A DNA stretch of 10,743 nt from Flavobacteriales bacterium (GCA_020437875.1 JAGQVR010000085.1:1-10743); one strand, 5' to 3'. Shown: positions 1 to 6,278, counted from the stretch's first letter. Numbers and translations are program-made. The notes: generated by a model not told the origin, from the sequence alone.

Positions 1-82
1 TACGGACGGGGGGACTCGAACCCCCACACCTTGCGGTACCAGATCCTAAGTCTGGCGCGTCTACCAATTCCGCCACGTCCGT
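1..82 (-). tRNA. tRNA-Leu, anticodon UAG
   Basis: Read on the minus strand this folds as a complete class II tRNA that decodes leucine CUA and probably other CUN codons. The 7-bp acceptor stem is ACGGACG (82-76) paired with CGTCCGT (8-2), with discriminator base A at position 1. The anticodon stem CCAGA/TCTGG encloses the loop CTTAGGA, placing anticodon TAG at 48-46. The T arm has five G:C pairs around the canonical loop TTCGAGT. The long variable arm and A73 are leucine hallmarks. Any encoded CCA end would lie outside the window. A good Bacteroidota-type promoter lies about 40 nt upstream. Confidence 0.97.
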
Positions 83-192
83 GGTCACCTCCAGCGGGGA
101 AGGCCCGTCGGAAGGGCCGCAAAGATAGCCGGTACGCAGGCTCACAAATGCCGTCACGACCCCGCACGTACCTTCGCCCTCCTGTCCGTCCC
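83..192. other. Divergent intergenic region, tRNA-Leu / flavin reductase
   Basis: This 110-bp spacer separates divergent genes. It holds the tRNA promoter (120-148) and, facing the other way, TACCTTCG at 169-176. That is a one-mismatch version of the TAnnTTTG -7 box, 16 nt before the flavin-reductase ATG, but I see no convincing -33 element for it. A short inverted repeat GGCCC/GGGCC (102-106, 114-118) lies near the expected tRNA transcription start; its role is unknown. Confidence 0.45.
120..148 (-). promoter_or_regulatory. Promoter of the tRNA-Leu gene (TTTG-N17-TATCTTTG)
   Basis: On the minus strand TTTG (148-145) is followed after 17 nt by TATCTTTG (127-120). This fits the Bacteroidota primary sigma factor consensus of TTG/TTTG at -33 and TAnnTTTG at -7. 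Transcription would start near position 113 and give a leader of about 30 nt before the tRNA. The call rests on the motif and its spacing. Confidence 0.65.
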
Positions 193-1089
193 ATGAAGAG
201 CCTGGACCCCGCCCAATTGCCGATACCCGAGCTGCATGGCTACCTCGTGGGGGCCGTTGGCCCGCGCCCGGTGGCCTTCGCCAGTACGATCGATGCGCAA
301 GGCCGACCGAACCTGAGTCCCTTCAGTTTCTTCAACGTGTTCGGTGCCAACCCGCCGTTGATGATCTTCAGCCCGGCACGGCGTGGACGGGACAACACCA
401 CCAAGCACAGCTACCACAACGTGAAGGCCGTGCCCGAGGTGGTGATCAACGTGGTGACGTATCCCATGGTGCATCAAGCCTCACTGGCCAGCACGGAATT
501 CGCCGAGGGGGTCAACGAGTTCGAGAAGGCGGGATTCACACCGGTCCCCTCCACGAAAGTGAAGCCGTTCCGTGTGAAGGAGAGTCCCGCGCAGTTCGAG
601 TGCGTGGTGAAGCAGGTGATCGAGACCGGCACTGGTGGGGGTGCGGGGAACCTCGTCATCTGCGAGGTGGTCATGATCCATGTGAACGAGGATGTGCTCG
701 ATGTGAACGGGAAGATCGATCAACGCAAGATCGACCTCGTGGGACGGATGGGAGGCCATTTCTACGCCAGGGCCCACGGGGACGCGCTCTTCGAACTACC
801 GCAACCGAACACGAACATCGGTGTCGGGGTGGATGCGCTCCCGGTGGAAGCACGCAACAGCCAGGTCCTCACCGGGAGCGACCTCGGGAAGCTCGGCGTG
901 GCGCTCACCGTTCCCGACGAGACCGCGGTGAACGAGTACAAATTGACCGAGTTGAGCGACCTCTTCATCGCGCAGCAGGACCGCCCGGAAGCACTGCTCC
1001 AAGCACTTCACCAGCAAGCCCACGAACTCCTCGAAGCGAACAAGGTGGAGGAAGCGTGGAAGACCCTGCTCGCCTACAACGCACGATAA
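193..1089 (+). CDS. Flavin reductase family protein (FMN-binding split barrel)
   Basis: The 298-residue protein belongs to the flavin reductase-like family, whose split-barrel fold binds FMN and often reduces flavin with NAD(P)H for partner enzymes. The domain spans about residues 18-165. It includes GPRPVAFASTID (23-34), the segment NLSPFSFFNVFGANPPL (40-56) that lines the flavin site in relatives, and RDNTTKHSYHN (66-76). About 100 further residues follow, the last 50 or so looking helical (EALLQALHQQAHELLEANKVEEAW), which is longer than minimal flavin reductases. There is no signal peptide, so it should be cytoplasmic. I chose ATG 193 because homology starts just after it; upstream in-frame codons overlap the tRNA and its promoter. 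DUF3127 follows after 33 nt and is probably cotranscribed. The physiological substrate is not evident. Confidence 0.9.
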   Translation: MKSLDPAQLPIPELHGYLVGAVGPRPVAFASTIDAQGRPNLSPFSFFNVFGANPPLMIFSPARRGRDNTTKHSYHNVKAVPEVVINVVTYPMVHQASLASTEFAEGVNEFEKAGFTPVPSTKVKPFRVKESPAQFECVVKQVIETGTGGGAGNLVICEVVMIHVNEDVLDVNGKIDQRKIDLVGRMGGHFYARAHGDALFELPQPNTNIGVGVDALPVEARNSQVLTGSDLGKLGVALTVPDETAVNEYKLTELSDLFIAQQDRPEALLQALHQQAHELLEANKVEEAWKTLLAYNAR

Positions 1090-1122
1090 CCAACAAGCAG
1101 GTCCGCAAGAACGCGGACGACA

Positions 1123-1506
1123 ATGACCATGGCACAAGTAACCATCTCAGGCACCATCAAAGTGGTGGGAAAGACCACCGACGTGAGCGACAAGTTCCGC
1201 AAGCGCGAACTCGTGGTGACCGAACCGAGCGGCCAACGCCCGCAACACATCCCCGTCGAGTTCACCCAGGACCGCTGTGGTCTGCTCGATGGCTACAACC
1301 CAGGCGACGAGGTGACCGTGACCTGCTACGTGAACGGCCGTGAATGGACCGGCAGGGACGGTGTGACGAAGTACTTCCTCAGCCTGAGCGGCAACCGGAT
1401 CGAGAAGGTCGGTGCGGCTCGCGAACAGGGAGGATACCAAGCGGCACCGCCACCTTCCGTAGCCGACATGCCCGCCGGAAGCGACGAGGACGACCTCCCC
1501 TTCTGA
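1123..1506 (+). CDS. DUF3127 domain protein, OB-fold-like, with SSB-type acidic C-terminus
   Basis: This 127-residue protein matches the DUF3127 family, common in Bacteroidota and of unestablished function. Family features are a beta-rich body (VTISGTIKVV, 6-15), RKRELVVTE (26-34), IPVEF (43-47), LLDGYNPGDEVTV (54-66) and GREWTGRDGVTKYFLSL (72-88), ending in NRIE. The pattern suggests a small OB-like barrel. A flexible linker rich in A, P and S (101-120) leads to the extreme C-terminus DEDDLPF (121-127). This resembles the acidic tail that single-stranded DNA-binding protein uses to recruit repair enzymes. ATG 1129 (MAQVT) is an equally possible start. It lies 33 nt after the flavin reductase gene with no clear promoter, so cotranscription is likely. 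A role in ssDNA or replication-repair contacts is inference only. Confidence 0.85.
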   Translation: MTMAQVTISGTIKVVGKTTDVSDKFRKRELVVTEPSGQRPQHIPVEFTQDRCGLLDGYNPGDEVTVTCYVNGREWTGRDGVTKYFLSLSGNRIEKVGAAREQGGYQAAPPPSVADMPAGSDEDDLPF

Positions 1507-1508
1507 AC

Positions 1509-1539
1509 GCAGGCAACGTAGGCTCTCACGTAGGCCTGC
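1509..1539. terminator. Possible bidirectional terminator hairpin between convergent genes
   Basis: The convergent DUF3127 stop (1504-1506) and glycosyltransferase stop (1526-1528) are separated by only 19 nt. An interrupted inverted repeat spans the junction: GCAGGC (1509-1514) pairs with GCCTGC (1534-1539), and inside it ACGT (1516-1519) pairs with ACGT (1528-1531) around an 8-nt loop. There is no U tract on either side, so termination activity is uncertain. Confidence 0.35.
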
Positions 1540-2653
1540 CCTTCCAACGCGGACGATGGATGAGCGCCGCGACCGCGATCAATGGAGCGTAGATCGTGAA
1601 GAGCAGGAAGCACATCGCGGTGACCAGCGGCCACGTCCGCAAGTGGAAGGCACGGCGCACCGTGGTCGTAAGGTTCACGGCTGGAACAAGCCACAGCGAC
1701 CAGCCCAGGAGCAGGAAGACCAGGACCTCCACACCATCCGCCTCGAGCAGGTCCCGGGGATCCAGGCGCACCGTAAGCCAGAGCAGGGCCCAGGGCAGCA
1801 GGAGCGTGAGCGAACCGAACCAGGGCCAGGTGCCTTGCACGCCGCGCATCTTCCCCGCCCATCGCAGGCGCTGCGCCCAGAAGCCGCGCCAGGTGTGCTC
1901 GGCTTCCACGGTGACGACGACATCCAGGTGGAAATAGCCGCCGATCCGCTTTCCCGCTTTCCGCATGCGTTGCACGAGGAAGACGTCATCACCACTGGTG
2001 TAGGTGTCGCCATCATATCCTCCGCAATCGAGGAAAGCCTGCCGGCTGAAGGCCAGGTTGGCACCCGAGGCCAGTGAGGGCCAGCCGGAAGATGCCGCAC
2101 CCACCGCCAGACCGGTGAGCCCGGCCTGTTCCTCCTCCTGCAAGCGGCCGAGGCCCCCTTGCCCGATGGTGCGCACAGGAAGGACCATCAGGTCCGCACC
2201 CTGCTGCTCCATGGCTTCAACGACCATGCGTGACCGCATCGGTCCCACACGGGCATCGGCATCTGTGAGCAGGATAACCCCGTGCCTGGCGGCATGGACC
2301 CCCGTTGTGATCGCGGCCTTCTTGCCGACACCGGAATTCCGGAGCACGCGCAACTGGGGCCAGCGCGCACACATCCCCTGGGCCAGCCGATCCGTGCCAT
2401 CGCCGCTGTGGTCGTCAACGACGATCACCTCGATCCGCTCCTTGTCCAGGTCCTGCGCATGAAGATCCTGCAGGAGCGGAACGATCGTGGATGCCGCATC
2501 CCTCGCCGGAACGACCATGGAGATCGACATCGAAGACGGGCTTATCGCCCGTGGCTTTCCGACCCGCAACCGGTCGCGCAAGGCGTTCAGGACGATGCCG
2601 AGCACCAGGGCCACTGCGAACAGTGCGAATATGAAGTACAGATCCGTGGTCAT
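1526..2653 (-). CDS. Membrane-anchored family 2 glycosyltransferase
   Basis: The 375-residue protein is a processive-type GT2 enzyme that should transfer a sugar from a nucleotide donor at the cytoplasmic face of the inner membrane. An N-terminal membrane segment (about 5-23) precedes the GT-A domain. Visible motifs are VVPARDAASTI (47-57), VVDDHSGDGT (78-87, nucleotide binding), DAD (131-133, the metal-binding DxD), SGDDVF (220-225, catalytic-base region) and QRLRW (261-265, the Q-x-x-R-W motif of synthase-type GT2 enzymes). Hydrophobic helices fill about 279-365. The start ATG overlaps the stop of the upstream flippase-like gene by 4 nt (ATGA), so the two are probably translationally coupled and functionally linked. 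Donor and acceptor cannot be deduced. Envelope glycolipid or polysaccharide synthesis is the likely area. Confidence 0.9.
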   Translation of the reverse strand: MTTDLYFIFALFAVALVLGIVLNALRDRLRVGKPRAISPSSMSISMVVPARDAASTIVPLLQDLHAQDLDKERIEVIVVDDHSGDGTDRLAQGMCARWPQLRVLRNSGVGKKAAITTGVHAARHGVILLTDADARVGPMRSRMVVEAMEQQGADLMVLPVRTIGQGGLGRLQEEEQAGLTGLAVGAASSGWPSLASGANLAFSRQAFLDCGGYDGDTYTSGDDVFLVQRMRKAGKRIGGYFHLDVVVTVEAEHTWRGFWAQRLRWAGKMRGVQGTWPWFGSLTLLLPWALLWLTVRLDPRDLLEADGVEVLVFLLLGWSLWLVPAVNLTTTVRRAFHLRTWPLVTAMCFLLFTIYAPLIAVAALIHRPRWKGRPT

Positions 2654-3630
2654 GTTCCCTTGTTCCGGATCCGGATGCGCGCAACGAGCAGGATCAAGCT
2701 ACCCGCGCTGGCAGGCATGGCCACGTTGATCAACCACAAACAGGTCGTGGCGAGCAGGACCAATGCCGCTTCGCCGCCAAGCGGCGATAACACCGCCACG
2801 GCAACGGATCCCCGAACACCCAGTTCCGTTAGCATCGCGGAAGGGATCAGCGTGGTGATGAGATAGATCAGCGGCACGCCGAGCATCGCACCGGAAAGGC
2901 CGACACCAGCATCGAACATCCGCAACAACAGGAAGAACTGTGTCGTGAAGAGCACATAACGCAGCGCGCTCAACAGCAGCACGGACCACAGCCGATCGTT
3001 CCGGAAATGCAGCAAGACCGCAGAAGCACGTTCGAAGCGATGCAGGAAGGGCAGCAGCATGAGATGCTGACGGAGCATGCCTGGATACAAGTACCAGAGC
3101 AGACCAACGGCAGTAGCGAACGCCGTAAGGCTCGCCAGGGCCCAGGAGACCCAGCCGCCGGGCCAGGGCAGGGGCATGCCAGCCAACGTGAGCACCAGGA
3201 GGCCGATCCCTCCGAATGTGAGGGTGATCACGAATTGAGCGATGCTGCCCAAGGCCGTAGCGAAGCCGCCGGCGATGCGATGATCCGGTTCGAGGAAGAG
3301 CACCCTGCCGATGAACTCCCCCGTTCGGTTGATGCTGACGAAGCCGACACCCGTTCCAGCGATGGTCGCCATGAACGCGCGAAAAGGTGGCACCGGTTCA
3401 ACCCCGCGCACCAACGAGCGCCACTTGACGGACTCGACCCACCAATTCGCCACCATGAGCAGCCCGATGAGGACAAGTCCCCATCGGTTCCGCACCAGAC
3501 GTTCGAGCGACCCAGGGCCATCCAGCACAACGATACCTTTGGGACCGGCGAGCGCCTTGTACAGGAAGAGGCAGGCCAGCAGGAAGATCACCCACCGGAA
3601 CAACATGAGCAAGGAGCGGCGTGCGGACAT
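2650..3630 (-). CDS. Flippase-like / LPG-synthase-TM family integral membrane protein
   Basis: This 326-residue inner-membrane protein fits the lysylphosphatidylglycerol synthase transmembrane family (UPF0104-like), without the aminoacyl-transferase domain of MprF. Seven or eight hydrophobic helices are visible; the first spans about 8-28 after a basic start (SARR). Family motifs are NWWVESVKWRSL (62-73), NRTGEFIGR (101-109) and LTELGVRGSVAV (268-279); the tail is basic (RIRIRNKGT). Members often sit beside glycosyltransferases and are suspected of lipid-linked substrate movement, but biochemistry is sparse. I chose ATG 3630. The longer TTG start at 3660 lies inside the predicted -7 box, so it would not be on the mRNA; ATG 3606 is a weaker alternative. 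The 3' end overlaps the glycosyltransferase by 4 nt. The 5' end overlaps divergent ruvC. Confidence 0.85.
   Translation of the reverse strand: MSARRSLLMLFRWVIFLLACLFLYKALAGPKGIVVLDGPGSLERLVRNRWGLVLIGLLMVANWWVESVKWRSLVRGVEPVPPFRAFMATIAGTGVGFVSINRTGEFIGRVLFLEPDHRIAGGFATALGSIAQFVITLTFGGIGLLVLTLAGMPLPWPGGWVSWALASLTAFATAVGLLWYLYPGMLRQHLMLLPFLHRFERASAVLLHFRNDRLWSVLLLSALRYVLFTTQFFLLLRMFDAGVGLSGAMLGVPLIYLITTLIPSAMLTELGVRGSVAVAVLSPLGGEAALVLLATTCLWLINVAMPASAGSLILLVARIRIRNKGT
3534..3541 (+). promoter_or_regulatory. Possible -7 box for ruvC (TACCTTTG)
   Basis: TACCTTTG matches TAnnTTTG and lies 63 nt before the ruvC ATG, inside the divergent flippase-like gene. ruvC has no intergenic space, so its promoter must lie in coding DNA. 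No TTG is seen at the right distance upstream, so support is weak. Confidence 0.3.
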
Positions 3631-4255
3631 CGGTCGGCCCGGTGCGGGGGCCACGGCCAAAAGTAGGCCCGGCCCCGCCGTTGATCAAGACGGTCCTGGG
3701 CGCATCATACTCGGGATCGACCCGGGGACCACGGTGATGGGCTTCGGGGTGCTGGCCGTGGAAGGCCGTGAGCTGCGCCTGCTTGAGGCCGGTGCCATCC
3801 GATTCGACCCTGCGGACGACCATACGTTGAAGCTGCGCGCGATCTTCCGAAGCACCCTCGAGATCATCGAGCGTCATCTGCCCGACGAGCTCGCGATCGA
3901 GGCACAGTTCTTCGGCAAGAACGTACAGAGCATGCTGAAGCTCGGACGGGCCCAGGGTGTGGCCATCGCCGCAGCCCTCCAACGGGATCTGAGCGTGGTG
4001 GAATACGCACCAAAGCGGGTGAAGCAGAGCATTACGGGCAATGGCAACGCGGCCAAGGAGCAGGTGGCGGCCATGCTCTTGAGCATCCTCAAGATCGCGG
4101 ACCTACCGAGCAGCACCGATGCCACCGACGCCGTCGCCGTCGCCGTATGCCATCACTTCGCCAGCCAAGGCCGGGGATCGGGTGCGACCGTGAAGCGGTC
4201 TGGTGGCAAGGACTGGTCGGCCTTCATCAGGAACAATCCGGACCGGATCCGTTGA
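3605..4255 (+). CDS. ruvC: Crossover junction endodeoxyribonuclease RuvC
   Basis: RuvC cuts Holliday junctions during recombination and repair, working as a dimer with the RuvAB branch-migration motor. All catalytic acids are visible: D39 in ILGIDPGTT, E99 in LAIEAQFFGKN, and D172 plus D175 in STDATDAVAVAVCHH, in an RNase H-like fold. The 216 residues exceed the usual 170-190. About 33 residues (basic, rich in G, P and A) precede the conserved RIILGIDPGT, and about 30 follow the last motif. ATG 3605 is the only ATG near enough; there is no ATG, GTG or TTG in frame between it and the conserved core. The extension overlaps the 5' end and promoter of the divergent flippase-like gene, so a non-standard downstream start remains possible. 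The stop abuts the HIT gene's stop with no spacer. Confidence 0.94.
   Translation: MSKERRADIGRPGAGATAKSRPGPAVDQDGPGRIILGIDPGTTVMGFGVLAVEGRELRLLEAGAIRFDPADDHTLKLRAIFRSTLEIIERHLPDELAIEAQFFGKNVQSMLKLGRAQGVAIAAALQRDLSVVEYAPKRVKQSITGNGNAAKEQVAAMLLSILKIADLPSSTDATDAVAVAVCHHFASQGRGSGATVKRSGGKDWSAFIRNNPDRIR
3658..3688 (-). promoter_or_regulatory. Promoter of the flippase-like/glycosyltransferase operon (TTG-N20-TACTTTTG)
   Basis: On the minus strand TTG (3688-3686) and TACTTTTG (3665-3658) are 20 nt apart, a close match to the Bacteroidota promoter consensus. Transcription would begin near 3652, a little over 20 nt before ATG 3630. This excludes the TTG start at 3660 and places the promoter inside the 5' coding part of ruvC. 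Confidence 0.6.
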
Positions 4256-4645
4256 TCAGGCGTTGCGGATCCGCTCCGCGAGGGCTGCGAACTCCTCGTT
4301 GGTGAACTTCGCGCGGGGCCTGGTGAAGTCCATGTCGCCCATGTCATCGATCGGCACCAGATGGATGTGCGCGTGCGGGACCTCAAGCCCGATCACGCTG
4401 ATGCCGATGCGCGTGCAGGGGACCACCGTCCTGATCCGACGCGCGACCTCCTTGGCGAACGCCAGGATCCCTGCAAGCTCATCACCCTCCAGGTCGAAGA
4501 GATGGTCCACCTCGCGTTTGGGCACCACCAAGGCGTGGCCTTCGCGCAGGGGACTGATGTCGAGGAAAGCGAAGTACCGATCATCCTCGGCCAGCTTGTG
4601 GCAGGGGATCTCTCCGTTGATGATGCGGGTGAACAGGCTGGCCAT
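4256..4645 (-). CDS. HIT family protein (HINT-like nucleotide hydrolase)
   Basis: The 129-residue protein is a histidine-triad enzyme, typically hydrolysing purine nucleoside phosphoramidates or related AMP conjugates in the cytoplasm. The triad HAHIHLVP gives H91, H93 and H95, with H93 the expected nucleophile. The family opening is FTRIINGEIPCHKLAED (5-21), and FLDISPLREGHALVVPKR (27-44) is the conserved nucleotide-site segment. Length is normal for HINT proteins. It starts 2 nt after the greA stop, so it is almost certainly translated from the greA transcript. Its own stop forms one half of TGATCA, shared with convergent ruvC. The natural substrate cannot be read from sequence. Confidence 0.93.
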   Translation of the reverse strand: MASLFTRIINGEIPCHKLAEDDRYFAFLDISPLREGHALVVPKREVDHLFDLEGDELAGILAFAKEVARRIRTVVPCTRIGISVIGLEVPHAHIHLVPIDDMGDMDFTRPRAKFTNEEFAALAERIRNA

Positions 4646-4647
4646 GG

Positions 4648-5127
4648 TCAGCGGGTGATCTCGAGCACTTCGAATCGGGTGGTACCGGCCGGCGTGGTGA
4701 CCTCGGCCACCTCTCCCACTTCCCGGCCCAGCAGACCCTTGCCGATCGGCGAACTCACACTGATCTTCCCGCTCTTGATGTCCGCCTCGCTCTCAGCGAC
4801 GAGCGTGAACGTGCGTTCGGCCCCGCTGCCCACCTGCTTCACGCGCACGGTGGAGTGGATGTAGGCCTTGCTCGTGTCCAGCTGGGATGCATCGATGATG
4901 CGCGCGCTGGCCACCACTTCCTCGAGCTTCGCGATGCGCGCCTCGAGCAAGCCCTGGTCCTCCTTGGCGGCATGATACTCGGCGTTCTCGCTGAGATCCC
5001 CCTTGTCACGTGCATCGGCGATCTGCTGGCTGATGTGCGGGCGTTCCACGGTGCGCAGGTGATGCAGTTCCTCCTGCAACTTGCGCAGCCCTTCTTCGGT
5101 GTAATAGGCCGGTGTGCTCATGGCCAT
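4648..5127 (-). CDS. greA: Transcription elongation factor GreA
   Basis: GreA enters the secondary channel of RNA polymerase and stimulates cleavage of backtracked RNA. The 159-residue length is standard. The N-terminal coiled coil (about 10-78) carries the tip loop ARDKGDLSENAEYHAAKE (39-56), in which D44 and E47 correspond to the catalytic acids D41 and E44 of E. coli GreA. The FKBP-like C-terminal domain follows, with the conserved SPIGKGLLGREVGE segment. ATG 5121 (MSTPAYY) is an equally good start; no clear Shine-Dalgarno precedes either, as is common in Bacteroidota. A TATCTTTG box and an 11-bp hairpin lie upstream. The HIT gene follows after 2 nt in the same operon. Confidence 0.96.
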   Translation of the reverse strand: MAMSTPAYYTEEGLRKLQEELHHLRTVERPHISQQIADARDKGDLSENAEYHAAKEDQGLLEARIAKLEEVVASARIIDASQLDTSKAYIHSTVRVKQVGSGAERTFTLVAESEADIKSGKISVSSPIGKGLLGREVGEVAEVTTPAGTTRFEVLEITR

Positions 5128-5149
5128 GCTTGCTTGGGGTGGAAAGAAT

Positions 5150-5177
5150 GAAAGAGGACCCCGGAAGGTCCTCTTTC
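5150..5177 (-). terminator. Perfect 11-bp hairpin between the porV-like gene and greA
   Basis: GAAAGAGGACC (5150-5160) and GGTCCTCTTTC (5167-5177) pair perfectly across a 6-nt loop. The hairpin begins 18 nt after the porV-like stop. On the minus strand it is followed by the T-rich ATTCTTTCC, so it most likely terminates the large outer-membrane operon. It also lies in the presumed greA leader, so attenuation of greA is an alternative. Confidence 0.65.
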
Positions 5178-5185
5178 CAAAGATA
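5178..5185 (-). promoter_or_regulatory. Possible greA -7 box (TATCTTTG)
   Basis: The octamer TATCTTTG is identical to the -7 box in front of the tRNA-Leu gene in this window and fits TAnnTTTG. It would start a transcript about 45 nt before greA, inside the hairpin. No TTG or TTTG is found at the expected -33 distance, so the promoter may be weak, activator-dependent or spurious. Confidence 0.4.
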
Positions 5186-5195
5186 ATGGCTCGTT

Positions 5196-6257
5196 CTACA
5201 GACTGATCCGCACCCCGATGCTATGGATGCCAGCGAACGGGTTCGTGGTCCTGTAGGAGTAATCGACCGCGATGGCCGACTTCTTCTCCTCCCCGAAGGG
5301 GAGATCCACGCTCAGGCCGGCCGTGGGGCCGGTGAGCACAGTGGCACGCTCCTCCTCGGAGGTGATCCCATCCTCATACATGTAACCGCCGCGCAGGTGC
5401 ACCATGCGGTTGAACGCGTACTCGATGCCGACCATCACCTGATCCTTGGTGAAGGAATTGGAGGTGAAGTTCCCAGCGAAGGTGACCCGGTGACGGTCGT
5501 TCAGGTGGAGGTCATAGGCGGCGCCGATGTTCAGCAGGGAAGGGATCTCGAACTGGGCGGAACGTTGCTCGAGGGTGAGCTGGTCGCTGCCGGAAACAAG
5601 CAGACCCTGCACGGATAGACCATCGCCGGAGAAGGCCATGGCCGGTCCCACGTTCTTCAAGGCGATGCCGAAGTGGACGTTGTCCTTCTCCCCGGTCACG
5701 TATTGGATACCAGCATCGAAGCACATGCCCTGCGCACGGACGTTGGCGATGCTCTCGGAGACCATGCGGATCAGGATGCCACCATGGATGCTGTTCGAGA
5801 AGCTCTTCGCATAGGAGAAGCCGATGTTGGCGAAGGATGGCCGGAAGGTCCCAAGACCACCGGCCGGGTTGTCCACCGTGGTGATCTCCAGGTCACCGAA
5901 GCCCATGGTGGTGGCGGTGATGCCCAGCACACCCGAGGACCCGAGCTTCTGGCCAAACCCCACGCTGTTGATGGTGGTACCGGAGCCGCTCAACCACTTC
6001 GTATTGGTGAAGAGGAGTTCGGTCTTGGTGGTGTGGGCCAGGCCGGCGATGTTGCCGTACATCGCCTCTGCCCCGCGCACGGAAGCCGTGTTCGCCAGGG
6101 CCCAACCGGAGGAGCGTGCCCATGGATTGATGAGCAGCTGGGCGGCCCCTGCGGAACCGGCACGGTCGGGATTGCCCGCCCAAACGGTGGTGGTGCACAT
6201 GGCCAGTGCCACTGCCATCCCCGCGGTCCTTCGTTGCATCGTTCGCATCGTGTACAT
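5196..6257 (-). CDS. PorV/PorQ family outer-membrane beta-barrel protein
   Basis: The 353-residue protein has a signal peptide (basic MQRR, then a hydrophobic stretch, probable cleavage after VWA at residue 27) and then alternating beta strands typical of FadL-like barrels of the PorV/PorQ family. The N-terminal region GWALANTASVRGAEAMYGNIAGLA (51-74) matches the family's 'G-A ... N-P-A-G-L' signature, and IANVRAQGMCFDAGIQY (170-186) is another family segment. The protein ends IGVRISL, as a final barrel strand. In T9SS, PorV carries cargo from the translocon to the attachment complex, while other family members have unknown roles. Alternative starts are ATG 6248 and 6239. It begins 21 nt after the giant exported-protein gene and is probably the last gene of that operon. 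A dedicated role for the neighbouring cargo is inference. Confidence 0.85.
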   Translation of the reverse strand: MYTMRTMQRRTAGMAVALAMCTTTVWAGNPDRAGSAGAAQLLINPWARSSGWALANTASVRGAEAMYGNIAGLAHTTKTELLFTNTKWLSGSGTTINSVGFGQKLGSSGVLGITATTMGFGDLEITTVDNPAGGLGTFRPSFANIGFSYAKSFSNSIHGGILIRMVSESIANVRAQGMCFDAGIQYVTGEKDNVHFGIALKNVGPAMAFSGDGLSVQGLLVSGSDQLTLEQRSAQFEIPSLLNIGAAYDLHLNDRHRVTFAGNFTSNSFTKDQVMVGIEYAFNRMVHLRGGYMYEDGITSEEERATVLTGPTAGLSVDLPFGEEKKSAIAVDYSYRTTNPFAGIHSIGVRISL

Positions 6258-6278
6258 CCGTATTGTAAGAGCTGGGAC

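Noticed and set aside
1..82. tRNA gene as an integration site for a mobile element
   Set aside because: tRNA-Leu genes often serve as attachment sites, but no integrase, direct repeat of the tRNA 3' end or foreign-looking DNA is seen, and the 3' flank is outside the window.
31..192. Longer N-terminus for the flavin reductase
   Set aside because: It would overlap the tRNA-Leu gene and its promoter, and the added residues are basic and proline-rich without family similarity.
1517..1535. Short direct repeat ACGTAGGC (1516-1523 and 1528-1535) near the DUF3127 stop
   Set aside because: There are only two copies about 12 nt apart, better explained as part of the interrupted hairpin between convergent genes than as a repeat array or CRISPR.
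1556..2077. Plus-strand open frame opposite the glycosyltransferase
   Set aside because: It has low-complexity charged composition (many Q, E, R, P) and lies opposite a gene with all GT2 motifs.
3631..3660. TTG start at 3660 for the flippase-like protein
   Set aside because: The codon lies inside the predicted -7 box, upstream of the expected transcription start; ATG 3630 gives a normal basic N-terminus before the first membrane helix.
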